The notes under the pieces were generated by a model. That model did not search any database. It saw only the letters and a list, made by a program, of their open reading frames with translations, and was not told the origin of the DNA. Shown one piece after another: positions 46,496-58,100 of a stretch of 64,000 nt of DNA (its first letter is position 1; the number at the start of each line of letters is the position of its first letter). The position numbers were made by a program, and so were the translations under genes. Origin of the DNA: Nephrocerus scutellatus (lineage: Eukaryota > Arthropoda > Insecta > Diptera > Pipunculidae); contig OX352766.1 in the NCBI GenBank assembly GCA_947095585.1, forward strand, positions 22,186,939 through 22,250,938, read 5' to 3'.

Positions 46496-47401
46496 TGTAA
46501 AGTTGGTCCCTTCCGAGGCCAACTTTATGGTTTAGAGTTTATATCAACCTTGATTCTTGACTGTGTTCGGCGTGTTGCCGTATAACCACTAACCCAAAAG
46601 CCGGAGCTCCTTAGGGCGTCAGTATCAGGACGATATGTTTACGAGGAAAAAATAAGACGACGAGGTTTTTACTTTCAACGTTCACTTTTTGGAAAATGAA
46701 TGATTTTATTTGATAATTTTTCCTTCTTTTATACCAATGTACTGATCGATTTTTGATCATACATCGACTCTGGAATGCCTACTCATCGATATTCATATTT
46801 TCCCTAGTATTGCCTTATCAGCATAGTGCATGTTTGTATGTACGTAATTTATGACCGACCGCGTCAAGTGTTTTTGGGTTCGCTCGCCTATTCTGCTGTG
46901 TTGACATATTTGTTTCCACAAGCGAACGACCTTATTATTTCATTACCATTTCCATGCGCCGCTTACTCAGCACATTGCATGGAAAGGGTAATTAACGTTC
47001 TAAGCGGTCGGCGCTCATTTGCTCATGATGCTTAGACTGCATATTTATTTTCATAGGCGAGCGACCGCTGGTCATAAATTATGCTATTGGAGATGTTTTA
47101 TATTTTTTGTTCCCATGCACCGAGTGTGCTATTAAACAATACGTGTGGGTTTTGTTTGCTTTTGTTTTTCATGCACCATGTGTGCTGTTAACCAATACGT
47201 TGTATTGGTTTGTGTGTGCGTTTATTTTCGTGCACCGAGCGTGCTATTAATTAATGACTGCATATCTAAGATTTTTGTATTTTATTTTGAGAGGCACTAG
47301 AGTCGATGTAGGGTCAAAATTTTGTATGCTTAATTCAATTAAAATGTTGTATGCTTTAAGGCATAGTATTTATGTGGTCGCTGGTGCGATCCCTCACACC
47401 A
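46496..47401 (-). repeat. mdg1-like element, 5' LTR
   Basis: 906 bp, same boundaries as the left copy. Differences from the left LTR seen by eye: CAACTTTATGG versus CAACCTTGTGG, TTTATATC versus TTTGTATC, CTCCTTAGG versus CTCCTAAGG, and ATCAGGACG versus ATCAGAACG. The remaining ~750 bp look identical. Confidence 0.95.
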
Positions 47402-48236
47402 TCGGTTCAGCCGAATTTGTAGCAGAATCCGCCCGCTTCAACGTTAATGTTACTTAAGTTTCGATAACCTTATATGCCAGCGTTCTGGGATAACCAGGGA
47501 TCGTATTGCGCGAACCTTGGACCGGAATGCTTTTCGATTACTAATAAAATGCATAATCTTGTGGAATTACTAGTCATTTGTCATCCCACGAGTGCTAGAC
47601 CAGAGCTCTCATGGCATTATTTCCAATAGCTGGAATTTTAGATCGTTTTATGTATCTCCCCTGAGGGAATTCTTTCTCGCTTCTCAATTCTGCACATGTC
47701 AGTCTGGAATTGCCAACGTAGACGATAGGCCGACCTTAGACTAGGAAGTCATTGTTGACTTCATACATGGACTAAACGGATATACTGTTATTTTACTGAA
47801 AGTTTTTTTTTGAACTGATGCCTTGATGTGAGGGGGAGGCAAAACCACCAAACGACCGAAGGTATTGCCTGGCGGGAGGACGAAGAAAGTTAGTTGTTTG
47901 TACACAGTTTGCTGGGTTTTAGAACCTGTCATTTTTTTTTATTATGAATTTTGGAGTATTATCTTGTGGGTTTTAAATAGAATCGACAATCACCTTTAGT
48001 ATTGACTATCGAATTTGAGGAAAACTCCATATCGTAAATTTCCGGTTAAGACATTTCTGATTTCGACTATTCAGGATAATTTCGTTTGGTTGAATTTCTC
48101 AAAATTCGATTTATTGTTTGTTTTATGGGGCGGTTGCTGCTCCGAATCTGGGTTTGGATCATCGATTTGCGCTTCGAGTGTTGTGAAGATTATTGAATCT
48201 TGGGGTAGGGATCATCTTTCTTGAATTTGAGTAGAC
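47402..48236 (+). other. Outer element leader, part 2 (non-coding)
   Basis: Between the mdg1-like LTR and the outer gag ATG. No supported coding frame. AT-rich near the right end. Its last 136 bp (from 48101) are the left end of the 2623-bp duplication. Confidence 0.55.
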
Positions 48237-49905
48237 ATGTTCACCGTTCGTAGTAACGAGGACTTGAGTCGCCTCAACCCCAGCATAGTTTGTCAGGTAT
48301 GCAAGGCTGAACTGGTTCCTGAGGTCGCAAGCTTGGTTACCCTGTGTAAACATGTTCTTCACCAATCGTGTATCACAGAGTATTTGAAGACTTCGAACAA
48401 TTGTCCAACTTGCAAAGAGCCGTGCTTGGTGGAAGATTTGAAGCCGATAGAAGTTACGGTTGTGCCTGCTAATACTGTCACGTCGGGTAGAAACCAGTCT
48501 ATCAAAAGGACACCAGCATCCATGGGAGCAATACCGAAAACTATGCAGACACGAAGTACGAACACTGGGCGAAAAGGCAAGGCCAAGGGGCGAAACCAGT
48601 TGGACTGGACGAGGAACGAAAACTTATGGGTTGGAGAGCCTAATCGAAATCCGGACAGAGAACTTCTGGATGAAGATAATCTTTTTGAGGATAGTCAACG
48701 AATTTCTGGTAATCGGGCGATTTCAAGCACAGATAAAGGTCTCACGACCGAGGAAGTTAAGGCCTTGATTGACGTAGCTTGGAAACAGCAGAAGACGGAG
48801 ATGGTCGATTGTTTGACCAGCAAAATGTCTGATGTGGTTGCCTCTAACGTCCAGCTTCGAAAATTTTAATCTTCGATCCACAGAAGTTCGTGCTAATCTA
48901 CCGGGCATTCCACTAAATGGTCCTGGGGAATTCTCTCGTTATCCTCCAACAACCGGTCCTAATGCACATATGGAGCAGGGGCTTCCATCCAATTCACGCA
49001 GCGTTTCGTTCGCACCTGATCACTCAATGATCAATGATCGTTCACTCGATTTAAGCAAGTCCGATCGTATCACCAGCCTGATACAGAAATGGCAAATACG
49101 ATTTGACGGCTCGGTAGACGGTCTCACGGTTGACGAGTTTTTGTATCGCATACAGGTTCTGACGAACTAGACTTTGTACGGAGATTTTTCGTTGATCTGT
49201 AACAACTTTCACATGTTACTTCACGGTAAGGCGCGTGAATGGTTTTGGCGTTATCACAGGGGCGTGCTCAATTGCAATTGGTTCGACCTTTGCGAAGCAT
49301 TGCGCACGCAATACAAGGATTGTCGCATAGATTATGATCTCCTTGAGAGTATTCGGTCAAGGAAACAGAGAGATCGAGAAACTTTCGACGAGTATTTTGA
49401 TTCAATTTCTGTTTTAACAAACCGACTAAACTCTCAAATAAGCGAAAAGGAACTCGTTGAGATCATAGCACGCAACCTTAGACCGGATATTCGACATGAG
49501 ATCTTATATCTGACCATTGGCTCCGTAGCGCAACTCCGTGATATCTGCCGGAAACGTGAACGTTTCTTTGCTGAGGTTAACCGCGGTTCTACGGGATTAC
49601 GAAACCCGGTCCTTCGACGCAACATCTCCGAGGTTGACGTCGATTTTGAATTACCAAAGGAGGGAAGTCTGACACCAAGTAATGAGAGTGGAATTTGTGC
49701 TTTAGGCGAGGGTAATACTCTCCTTTGTTGGAACTGTCACGAGCCTGGTCACAGGTATTTAGATTGTTTAAAGGAACGGCGGATCTTCTGCTATGGGTGT
49801 GGCGCCGTTAATGTCTTCAAACCCAACTGTGCTAAGTGTAGGGCGTCGGGAATCTTCCGACCGGGTGTGGCCCAGCTTCGACAGCGAAACCCGCACCCCA
49901 TGTAA
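48237..49905 (+). pseudogene. gag: Outer element gag with RING-H2 finger, copy 1 (frameshift and stop)
   Basis: Starts MFTVRSNEDLSRLNPS. Residues 19-62 form a RING-H2 finger: C-x2-C-x14-C-x-H-x2-H-x2-C-x10-C-x2-C (CQVC...CKHVLHQSC...CPTC). A basic linker follows. A frame change near 48866 leads to the capsid part (IQKWQIRFDGS, VDEFLYRIQVL). An in-frame TAG is at 49168-49170, and then LLHGKAREWFWRYH, DETFDEYFDSI-like sequence and the zinc knuckle CWNCHEPGHRYLDC. A second, histidine-less C-x2-C...C-x2-C finger (CYGCG...CAKC) follows. RING fingers usually act as E3 ubiquitin ligases; Gag forms particles. The lesions are shared by both copies, so they predate the duplication or are consensus errors. 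Confidence 0.88.
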
Positions 49906-50066
49906 AATCAACCTTGGATGTAATTCCACCTATCGACACTAGTTTTGGTGCCATTGGTGGTGAAGTTCACGCTCCCACTGCCTTACTTTTAATCAATGAA
50001 GACAAAACGACCGGCGAATCCAATAGCGGAAGACCGACCCTGTATCCAATTAAGCCATATCACGAT
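49906..50066 (+). pseudogene. pol: Outer element pol N-terminal fragment, copy 1
   Basis: After the gag stop the coding signal shifts to another frame, with DVIPPIDTSFGAIGGEVHAP and continuing to the BEL LTR at 50067. It should connect to the protease part at 61070 on the far side of the BEL element. No domain recognisable in this short piece. Confidence 0.55.
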
Positions 50067-50723
50067 TGTTCAAGAACAGAAATGTGTTTGTGCATGTTGG
50101 ATTCATTTTCATAATAAAATTCATAATGCAAATTCATCAGGCATGCGAATGAATCCAACATGCACGAAGCCAAAGTTTCGAATTCCGGCTGAGCGAAACA
50201 TGATCCCAGACTTATTACAGCTCACCTTGAACTCAAGGTAAAAAACAAATAGGTGCAGCAATGGGAATATGTTTCGCTTATCAGCAATTCGAACTATTTT
50301 TTTTGCGTCAGTCACTGCGTGTGCAAACTGACTGCATATTATTGCAGTATTTTTATTTTTTTGGAATTAATTCGAATTAGGCAATAATTTACCTTTATAA
50401 AGTTCTAAGTAGAATCATTTTTGTATTTTTTGTACTTGGCATTAATGCTAATTAAGCAATAATCCGTTTTCCTTTATGTTTGTATTTTCGTTATTTATGC
50501 CCACGGCAATATTATCCTTATAAATACTCCCGTATTAGGGAACAATAAATCACTCAATTATTAATCATCAAAAAAGGTTGTTGTCAATTTTATTTTTGGT
50601 TAGCTATCCCCCCACCAGTGGTAAGGCGGCTAACTAATAGGATATTAAGATATATCGGTACAAGATTAAAGCAGTCATCGAGGGATATCATCATGGATAT
50701 CGAAAAATTAGCTCAACAGCAAG
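50067..50723 (+). mobile_element. BEL 5' LTR (596 bp) plus gag stub, duplicated copy
   Basis: 50067-50662 is identical to the BEL 5' LTR at 52690-53285. It runs on through the leader and the first 31 bases of BEL gag (ATG at 50693) and is cut off at 50723, where copy 2 of the duplication begins. It is therefore a by-product of the tandem duplication, not a separate insertion or a solo LTR. Confidence 0.9.
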
Positions 50724-50859
50724 AAAATTCGATTTATTGTTTGTTTTATGGGGCGGTTGCTGCTCCGAATCTGGGTTTGGATCATCGATTTGCGCTTCGA
50801 GTGTTGTGAAGATTATTGAATCTTGGGGTAGGGATCATCTTTCTTGAATTTGAGTAGAC

Positions 50860-52528
50860 ATGTTCACCGTTCGTAGTAACGAGGACTTGAGTCGCCTCAA
50901 CCCCAGCATAGTTTGTCAGGTATGCAAGGCTGAACTGGTTCCTGAGGTCGCAAGCTTGGTTACCCTGTGTAAACATGTTCTTCACCAATCGTGTATCACA
51001 GAGTATTTGAAGACTTCGAACAATTGTCCAACTTGCAAAGAGCCGTGCTTGGTGGAAGATTTGAAGCCGATAGAAGTTACGGTTGTGCCTGCTAATACTG
51101 TCACGTCGGGTAGAAACCAGTCTATCAAAAGGACACCAGCATCCATGGGAGCAATACCGAAAACTATGCAGACACGAAGTACGAACACTGGGCGAAAAGG
51201 CAAGGCCAAGGGGCGAAACCAGTTGGACTGGACGAGGAACGAAAACTTATGGGTTGGAGAGCCTAATCGAAATCCGGACAGAGAACTTCTGGATGAAGAT
51301 AATCTTTTTGAGGATAGTCAACGAATTTCTGGTAATCGGGCGATTTCAAGCACAGATAAAGGTCTCACGACCGAGGAAGTTAAGGCCTTGATTGACGTAG
51401 CTTGGAAACAGCAGAAGACGGAGATGGTCGATTGTTTGACCAGCAAAATGTCTGATGTGGTTGCCTCTAACGTCCAGCTTCGAAAATTTTAATCTTCGAT
51501 CCACAGAAGTTCGTGCTAATCTACCGGGCATTCCACTAAATGGTCCTGGGGAATTCTCTCGTTATCCTCCAACAACCGGTCCTAATGCACATATGGAGCA
51601 GGGGCTTCCATCCAATTCACGCAGCGTTTCGTTCGCACCTGATCACTCAATGATCAATGATCGTTCACTCGATTTAAGCAAGTCCGATCGTATCACCAGC
51701 CTGATACAGAAATGGCAAATACGATTTGACGGCTCGGTAGACGGTCTCACGGTTGACGAGTTTTTGTATCGCATACAGGTTCTGACGAACTAGACTTTGT
51801 ACGGAGATTTTTCGTTGATCTGTAACAACTTTCACATGTTACTTCACGGTAAGGCGCGTGAATGGTTTTGGCGTTATCACAGGGGCGTGCTCAATTGCAA
51901 TTGGTTCGACCTTTGCGAAGCATTGCGCACGCAATACAAGGATTGTCGCATAGATTATGATCTCCTTGAGAGTATTCGGTCAAGGAAACAGAGAGATCGA
52001 GAAACTTTCGACGAGTATTTTGATTCAATTTCTGTTTTAACAAACCGACTAAACTCTCAAATAAGCGAAAAGGAACTCGTTGAGATCATAGCACGCAACC
52101 TTAGACCGGATATTCGACATGAGATCTTATATCTGACCATTGGCTCCGTAGCGCAACTCCGTGATATCTGCCGGAAACGTGAACGTTTCTTTGCTGAGGT
52201 TAACCGCGGTTCTACGGGATTACGAAACCCGGTCCTTCGACGCAACATCTCCGAGGTTGACGTCGATTTTGAATTACCAAAGGAGGGAAGTCTGACACCA
52301 AGTAATGAGAGTGGAATTTGTGCTTTAGGCGAGGGTAATACTCTCCTTTGTTGGAACTGTCACGAGCCTGGTCACAGGTATTTAGATTGTTTAAAGGAAC
52401 GGCGGATCTTCTGCTATGGGTGTGGCGCCGTTAATGTCTTCAAACCCAACTGTGCTAAGTGTAGGGCGTCGGGAATCTTCCGACCGGGTGTGGCCCAGCT
52501 TCGACAGCGAAACCCGCACCCCATGTAA
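50860..52528 (+). pseudogene. gag: Outer element gag with RING-H2 finger, copy 2
   Basis: Same as the 48237 copy: RING-H2 finger at residues 19-62, frame change near 51489, in-frame TAG at 51791-51793, CCHC zinc knuckle near 52350. No sequence difference seen. Its 5' flank is BEL gag sequence instead of the outer leader, so it has no connection to the element promoter. Confidence 0.88.
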
Positions 52529-52689
52529 AATCAACCTTGGATGTAATTCCACCTATCGACACTAGTTTTGGTGCCATTGGTGGTGAAGTTCACGCTCCCA
52601 CTGCCTTACTTTTAATCAATGAAGACAAAACGACCGGCGAATCCAATAGCGGAAGACCGACCCTGTATCCAATTAAGCCATATCACGAT
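52529..52689 (+). pseudogene. pol: Outer element pol N-terminal fragment, copy 2
   Basis: Duplicate of 49906-50066; ends at the start of the full-length BEL element. Confidence 0.55.
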
Positions 52690-53285
52690 TGTTCAAGAAC
52701 AGAAATGTGTTTGTGCATGTTGGATTCATTTTCATAATAAAATTCATAATGCAAATTCATCAGGCATGCGAATGAATCCAACATGCACGAAGCCAAAGTT
52801 TCGAATTCCGGCTGAGCGAAACATGATCCCAGACTTATTACAGCTCACCTTGAACTCAAGGTAAAAAACAAATAGGTGCAGCAATGGGAATATGTTTCGC
52901 TTATCAGCAATTCGAACTATTTTTTTTGCGTCAGTCACTGCGTGTGCAAACTGACTGCATATTATTGCAGTATTTTTATTTTTTTGGAATTAATTCGAAT
53001 TAGGCAATAATTTACCTTTATAAAGTTCTAAGTAGAATCATTTTTGTATTTTTTGTACTTGGCATTAATGCTAATTAAGCAATAATCCGTTTTCCTTTAT
53101 GTTTGTATTTTCGTTATTTATGCCCACGGCAATATTATCCTTATAAATACTCCCGTATTAGGGAACAATAAATCACTCAATTATTAATCATCAAAAAAGG
53201 TTGTTGTCAATTTTATTTTTGGTTAGCTATCCCCCCACCAGTGGTAAGGCGGCTAACTAATAGGATATTAAGATATATCGGTACA
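52690..53285 (+). repeat. BEL element 5' LTR
   Basis: 596 bp. TATA-like TATAAATAC at about 53140-53150, AATAAA at 53167-53172, C-rich stretch near 53231, and ends GGTACA. The end is defined by where similarity with the 3' copy stops (GGTACAAGA followed by T or A). Confidence 0.85.
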
Positions 53286-53315
53286 AGATTAAAGCAGTCA
53301 TCGAGGGATATCATC

Positions 53316-55172
53316 ATGGATATCGAAAAATTAGCTCAACAGCAAGAACGTAATGCTGAAAGTTTCAACAAGATCATCAGCAACTACAAGAAGGATCCTG
53401 CCGACAGGAAAACTCAAGAAAGTTATTTTCGAGAAAGGCTTCGACGGTTGAAGGAAGCTTGGGAAGCGTTCGAGGAAATCGACAACCAGATCAGGTCCAT
53501 ACCAGATGTGCCGACTAATCATGATTATTTTATTCATGAGGTATACGACACTGTATTAGAAAACTACAGAAAATTCAAAGGGCATTTTGAGGAAAAGATA
53601 GCCGTGCTATTGAAGGTCAAACCAACATTGGAAGGGGAAATTACAAGAAACCAAGGGCCGCAACAATCCGATGCCGAAAACAAAAATATCGTCACGATGA
53701 CGACTCAACCAACAGATGAGATCAACAGAATCATACGGCGACACAACGCCATAGTGGTGTCGCTACGTCGTGTATTGAGTGGTGTAGACTTAAATTTAAA
53801 TCCAGAGCTACAGCATACAAGGTCACATTGGGAGTATAAGTTGAGAGCCATCGAACAATACTGGGGTCAACTTGAAGAACTTCATACATCAATTTATGAG
53901 CTAAGTGATGACAACGTAGCTAACGGCTACGATGAAGAAGAACATTTCATCTTGGCTGAAGAAGTTGAAGGGGTTGTCACAGCCTTAATTGCAAGACTGC
54001 AGGAATGTGCTCCTAGGACAGGCACAACAGCTGCACACACGTTACCACTTCCGAAAATGGAATTGCCAAAGTTTGATGGGGATTACTCCAAATGGCAACA
54101 ATTCCACGATCTTTTTAAACAAATGGTCCACATGCAACCAATGGCAAATTGCCAAAAAATGTGGTATCTGAAAACAAACCTAACTGGAGAGGCAGAAAGG
54201 CTAATCAGACATTATTCAACGTCTGACAGCAATTATGTCGCGGCCTGGAAAACCTTAGAAGATCGTTACGCTAATCCGAGACTATTGGTTTCTGCACTTA
54301 TAAGTAAATTACTCACTCAACCAAGTACTGCTGCAGAGAAAAGTTCACCCAACGCCATTAGCAATCTTCACGACGTTACTAAGGAGTGTCTCATGGGATT
54401 AGAAAATCTCGGTGTGTCCACCAAGGAATGGGATCCAATATTTACCCACGTATTGACGAAAACATTAGACAGAGATACGCACAAAATATATGAGCAGTCA
54501 CTCGACAATCCAAAGGAACTTCAAACAACAAAGCAAGTGATGGACTTCTTAGAGAAACGATTTCAATCTCTGGAAGCTCTGGGCAAGGATCGGCACATCG
54601 AGGATCGACGAAGACTCTACCCTTTAAGGACATTAGTTGCGGCAGCGAGTTCATCTGAATGCTTGGTTTGCAAGGGAAATCACGCACTTTACGCTTGCAA
54701 GGAATTTTTAGATAAAACCCCCGCACAACGACTAAATGTGCTCAAAAAATATAACCTCTGCATAAATTGTCTGAAGGAAGGACATCGAGCAACAACTTGC
54801 CCGAGACGATCATGCACCAAATGCTCTAAAAAACACAATACTTTAGTGCATTTGGAAGCCGTGAATTCAAGCCAAAAAATCAATACAACATCTACACAAT
54901 TCAAAGGAATCAACCCGACTAGAACAACAGGCCCATCTTCAGTGGAAAATAAGACGCAGGGACACGATCAAGCTCTATCACTTAGCACCGTTAGTCAACA
55001 ACGTCTAGGATTTGTTTTGTTGGGGACGGCTCGGGTCAAGTTAGAATCTCACAATGGTGAATTCGTCGAATGCAGAGCGCTGCTAGATTCAGGCTCTCAA
55101 GAAAATTTCATTACGGAGAGACTCGTTAAAAAATTGAAGATTCCAGCAAGGCATGATTCTTTGTGCATCTAG
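53316..55172 (+). CDS. gag: BEL Gag and aspartic protease
   Basis: 618 residues from the ATG at 53316 (MDIEKLAQQQ); the frame is open upstream into the LTR but that part is untranslated. Coiled-coil-rich N-terminus. Capsid-like domain LPKFDGDYSKWQQFHDLF at about residue 250. Zinc-binding block CLVCKGNHALYAC, CINCLKEGHRATTC and CTKCSKKHNTLVH (about residues 450-510), then a protease motif ALLDSGSQENFI (about 590). This arrangement is characteristic of BEL/Pao. A TAG at 55170-55172 ends the frame inside the protease domain; downstream pol is in the same frame, so the stop is a single nonsense codon or a readthrough site. Confidence 0.93.
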   Translation: MDIEKLAQQQERNAESFNKIISNYKKDPADRKTQESYFRERLRRLKEAWEAFEEIDNQIRSIPDVPTNHDYFIHEVYDTVLENYRKFKGHFEEKIAVLLKVKPTLEGEITRNQGPQQSDAENKNIVTMTTQPTDEINRIIRRHNAIVVSLRRVLSGVDLNLNPELQHTRSHWEYKLRAIEQYWGQLEELHTSIYELSDDNVANGYDEEEHFILAEEVEGVVTALIARLQECAPRTGTTAAHTLPLPKMELPKFDGDYSKWQQFHDLFKQMVHMQPMANCQKMWYLKTNLTGEAERLIRHYSTSDSNYVAAWKTLEDRYANPRLLVSALISKLLTQPSTAAEKSSPNAISNLHDVTKECLMGLENLGVSTKEWDPIFTHVLTKTLDRDTHKIYEQSLDNPKELQTTKQVMDFLEKRFQSLEALGKDRHIEDRRRLYPLRTLVAAASSSECLVCKGNHALYACKEFLDKTPAQRLNVLKKYNLCINCLKEGHRATTCPRRSCTKCSKKHNTLVHLEAVNSSQKINTTSTQFKGINPTRTTGPSSVENKTQGHDQALSLSTVSQQRLGFVLLGTARVKLESHNGEFVECRALLDSGSQENFITERLVKKLKIPARHDSLCI

Positions 55173-58100
55173 GGGATCGGTCATGCCACTCAAAGGGCAC
55201 ATAAGAGAGTGAATGTACATTTGCAATCCAGGCTGACTGGGTTCTCGGCTAGAATTGAAGCGTTGGTCTTGCCAAAATTACTTTCACCTCAACCAACACA
55301 ATCAATAGACATCTCACAATGGAACATTCCAAAGAATATAAAATTAGCTGATCCAAACTTCAACTGTACGGAGCATATCGACCTACTCATCGGCGCAGAA
55401 TTGTACCATGAACTTCTGTCTGTTGGACAAATAAGATCCAACATCGAGATGCCCACCTTTCAAAACACGGTATTCGGGTGGATGGCAACAGGGAGAATTG
55501 GACCACTTCCAAATACATCAATTACTTGCGGTATGTGCATCGAAGACGAAAACCTGAACAAACTAATTGAAAAATTTTGGACAACTGAAGAACCAGAGGA
55601 ACCACAAGGAGCTCTTACAACAGCAGAAAAGTGGTGTGAAAAGAACTTTATACAGACAACTCATCGGGATATCCAAGGCCGATTTACCGTAAAACTACCA
55701 TTTTCAGACGATCCCACAAGTCTTGGGGAATCAAAACCCATCGCCCTCCGACGGTTATATGCCTTAGAAAGACGATTGGCTAACAATAAGGAGCTTAAGC
55801 AACAATACGATCACTTTATGAACGAGTATATCACTCTAAATCACATGACAGAAGTAGAGCTTCCACCAAGGAATTCACCACACTATTTTCTTCCTCACCA
55901 CTGCGTGCAAAAACCTGATAGCAGTACCACCAAGTTGAGAGTCGTATTCGACGCGTCATGCAAGACATCCTCCAATATATCGCTCAATGATATCTTGCAT
56001 GTAGGCCCCAGAATTCAAGATGACCTATTCACAATTCTGTTAAGATTCCGGTTACCACGGTTTGTTTTTACAGCCGATGTAGAAAAAATGTATAGACAAG
56101 TATTGCTACATAAAGAAGATCGAAAATACCAGTTGATTCTGTGGAGAAAGGACGTATCAGATCCTGTAAAATGTTATCAGTTGAACACCGTAACCTACGG
56201 CACATCATCTGCCCCCTATTTATCAATCAAATGTTTACAACAGCTCTCTCAAGCAACAACTAAAAGCCACCCCTTCGGCAGCAAGATACTTCAACACGAT
56301 TTCTACGTAGACGACGTCATGACAGGCGCAAACAGTCTTTCCACTGCTCTGGAAATGCAAAGGCAATTGATTGACGTGCTTCAGGGAGCAGGCTTCAAAC
56401 TGCGCAAGTGGTGCGCAAATAACCCACGGCTAATACAAAATTTCGGTTCAGAGGACAAAGAAGTACAGCTGGACTTCAAAAATGACTCAGAAGACAACAT
56501 AAAAATTTTGGGTCTAACTTGGCTGCCCAAGGTAGACGATTTTTGCATCAAAACTTATGAGAATCACGACGCCAAAGTCACAAAAAGAAAGGTCTCATCA
56601 GAAATAGCACGAATATTTGATCCACTTGGAATCATGGCTCCAGTGGTAATCACCGCGAAAATCTTTCTGCAACAATTGTGGAAATTAAAATTAGATTGGG
56701 ATGCAGCTCTACCTCAGGAATTGCATTCACAATGGTCAAGATTTTGTGACGACCTCAAGGCAATAAGTCTCATCAGGATTCCACGACACATATTTTCACA
56801 CCAGACTCCAGAAGTAACACAAGTTCACGTTTTTGCTGATGCATCCGAAAGGGCGTATGGAGCCTCCATCTATATACGATCAACGGTTGGTCACGGAACC
56901 ATCATAGTGCGATTGTTGTGTGCTAAATCTCGTGTAGCACCACTTGAGAAGGAAAAGTTTAAGAAGCCGACCATTCCACGGCTATTATTGTGCGCCGCCA
57001 AACTAGCAACGGATCTCGCCAATCGAATAAAAAGGGATATTGGGTACGAAGATGCTCCTACGTATTTTTGGAGTGACTCTGAAATTGTCTTGGCTTGGAT
57101 CAACTCCTCCGAGAAATCCCTCCCAATGTTCATTGCTAACAGAGTATCTTCGATAAAGGTTAGTACCACACCACAACAATGGCGTCACGTAAAATCCAAG
57201 GAGAACCCAGCTGATTTACTTACACGAGGAATTACTCCGGAAAGGTTGAAGGAATGCAATCTTTGGTTTTACGGTCCCCTATTCCTTCATGGTCGAGAAT
57301 CATCTTGGCCACAACCTTACAACAAATCGGCATTGTCTGAGCAGCAACCAAACTCTAATGCGTTACCAATAACAACTAATGATAAGGAGTCAGGTCACTT
57401 CATCTACGAAATCAAGCATGGAAACTTATTTCAAAGGGTCCAGCGGATCACTGCGTACATATTAAGATTCGTCAGCAAACTTAAAGGGCGTGAAGATAAG
57501 ACAAGCAGTAAAAAAGAACTATCCAGCCAAGCATTAACAGATTCGCTTCATACCATTCTACGACTTCTGCAGAAAGAGGAGTTCAATTCCGACATCGCCC
57601 ATCTTAAACGATACAGCGAGTGCGAGAAAACCAGCGCCATAAGCAGTCTCGCACCCTTTTTGGATACAAATGATATTATGCGGGTTGGAGGAAGACTAGA
57701 AGCATCAGCGCTTTCATACGATGCAAAACATCCTATCTTACTTCCTTACGGACATTCTTTTACAAAAATGATAATGACAGAGATTCATTGCAAAAATAAG
57801 CACGTTGGACCACAGACTCTTTTGGCCATTACTAGACAACGATTCTGGCCGGTCAAAGGTAAAACTATTGCCAGATCTATAGTGCAAAACTGCATTCGGT
57901 GCGCAAAAGCAAAACCCAAGTTGCTCTCTGAGATGGTGGGCAGTTTACCAGCCGATCGAGTTCAACCAGCACGACCGTTCATCAATTCAGGAGTGGACTT
58001 TTGCGGGCCGATATGGATTCACTACCGTTGGAGAGGAAGTCGACCACAAAAGGGGTACATCGCAATATTCTGCTGCTTTGCTACTAAGGCTGTTCACCTG

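Larger units (their letters stand above)
38787..47401 (-). mobile_element. mdg1/412-like Ty3/gypsy element, minus strand, full length but defective
   Basis: Bounded by two 906-bp LTRs that end TG...CA. On the minus strand, the order is 5' LTR (47401-46496), PBS, three small ORFs (143, 52 and 77 aa), gag (466 aa), protease, RT, RNase H, integrase, 3' untranslated region and 3' LTR (39692-38787). No env. The LTRs differ at about five sites, all near the plus-strand left end, so insertion is recent. Coding is broken by a deletion in RT and by single-base frameshifts. Flanks AACCAT (left) and TCGGTT (right) show no target-site duplication. Lineage assignment rests on leader ORFs, the zinc-knuckle-free gag and pol style; it is an inference. 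Confidence 0.9.
48101..50723 (+). repeat. 2623-bp tandem duplication, copy 1
   Basis: Contains the end of the outer leader, the outer gag, the pol start, the BEL 5' LTR and the first bases of the BEL gag. Copy 2 follows immediately at 50724. All features recur at an offset of exactly 2623 bp and no difference was seen between copies. The junction GCAAG-AA-AATTCG has 2 bp of microhomology (AA) between the two ends. Confidence 0.95.
50724..53346 (+). repeat. 2623-bp tandem duplication, copy 2
   Basis: Second copy of 48101-50723. It continues without break into the complete BEL element, so it has the original right-hand junction, while copy 1 has the original left-hand junction. Confidence 0.95.

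Noticed and set aside
50067..50662. Solo LTR of a second BEL insertion
   Set aside because: The sequence continues into BEL gag and is cut at the tandem duplication junction; it is a duplicated 5' LTR, not a separate insertion.
53241..53315. GTG-initiated extension of BEL Gag upstream of the ATG
   Set aside because: This part lies in the LTR end and leader; eukaryotic translation would start at the ATG at 53316.
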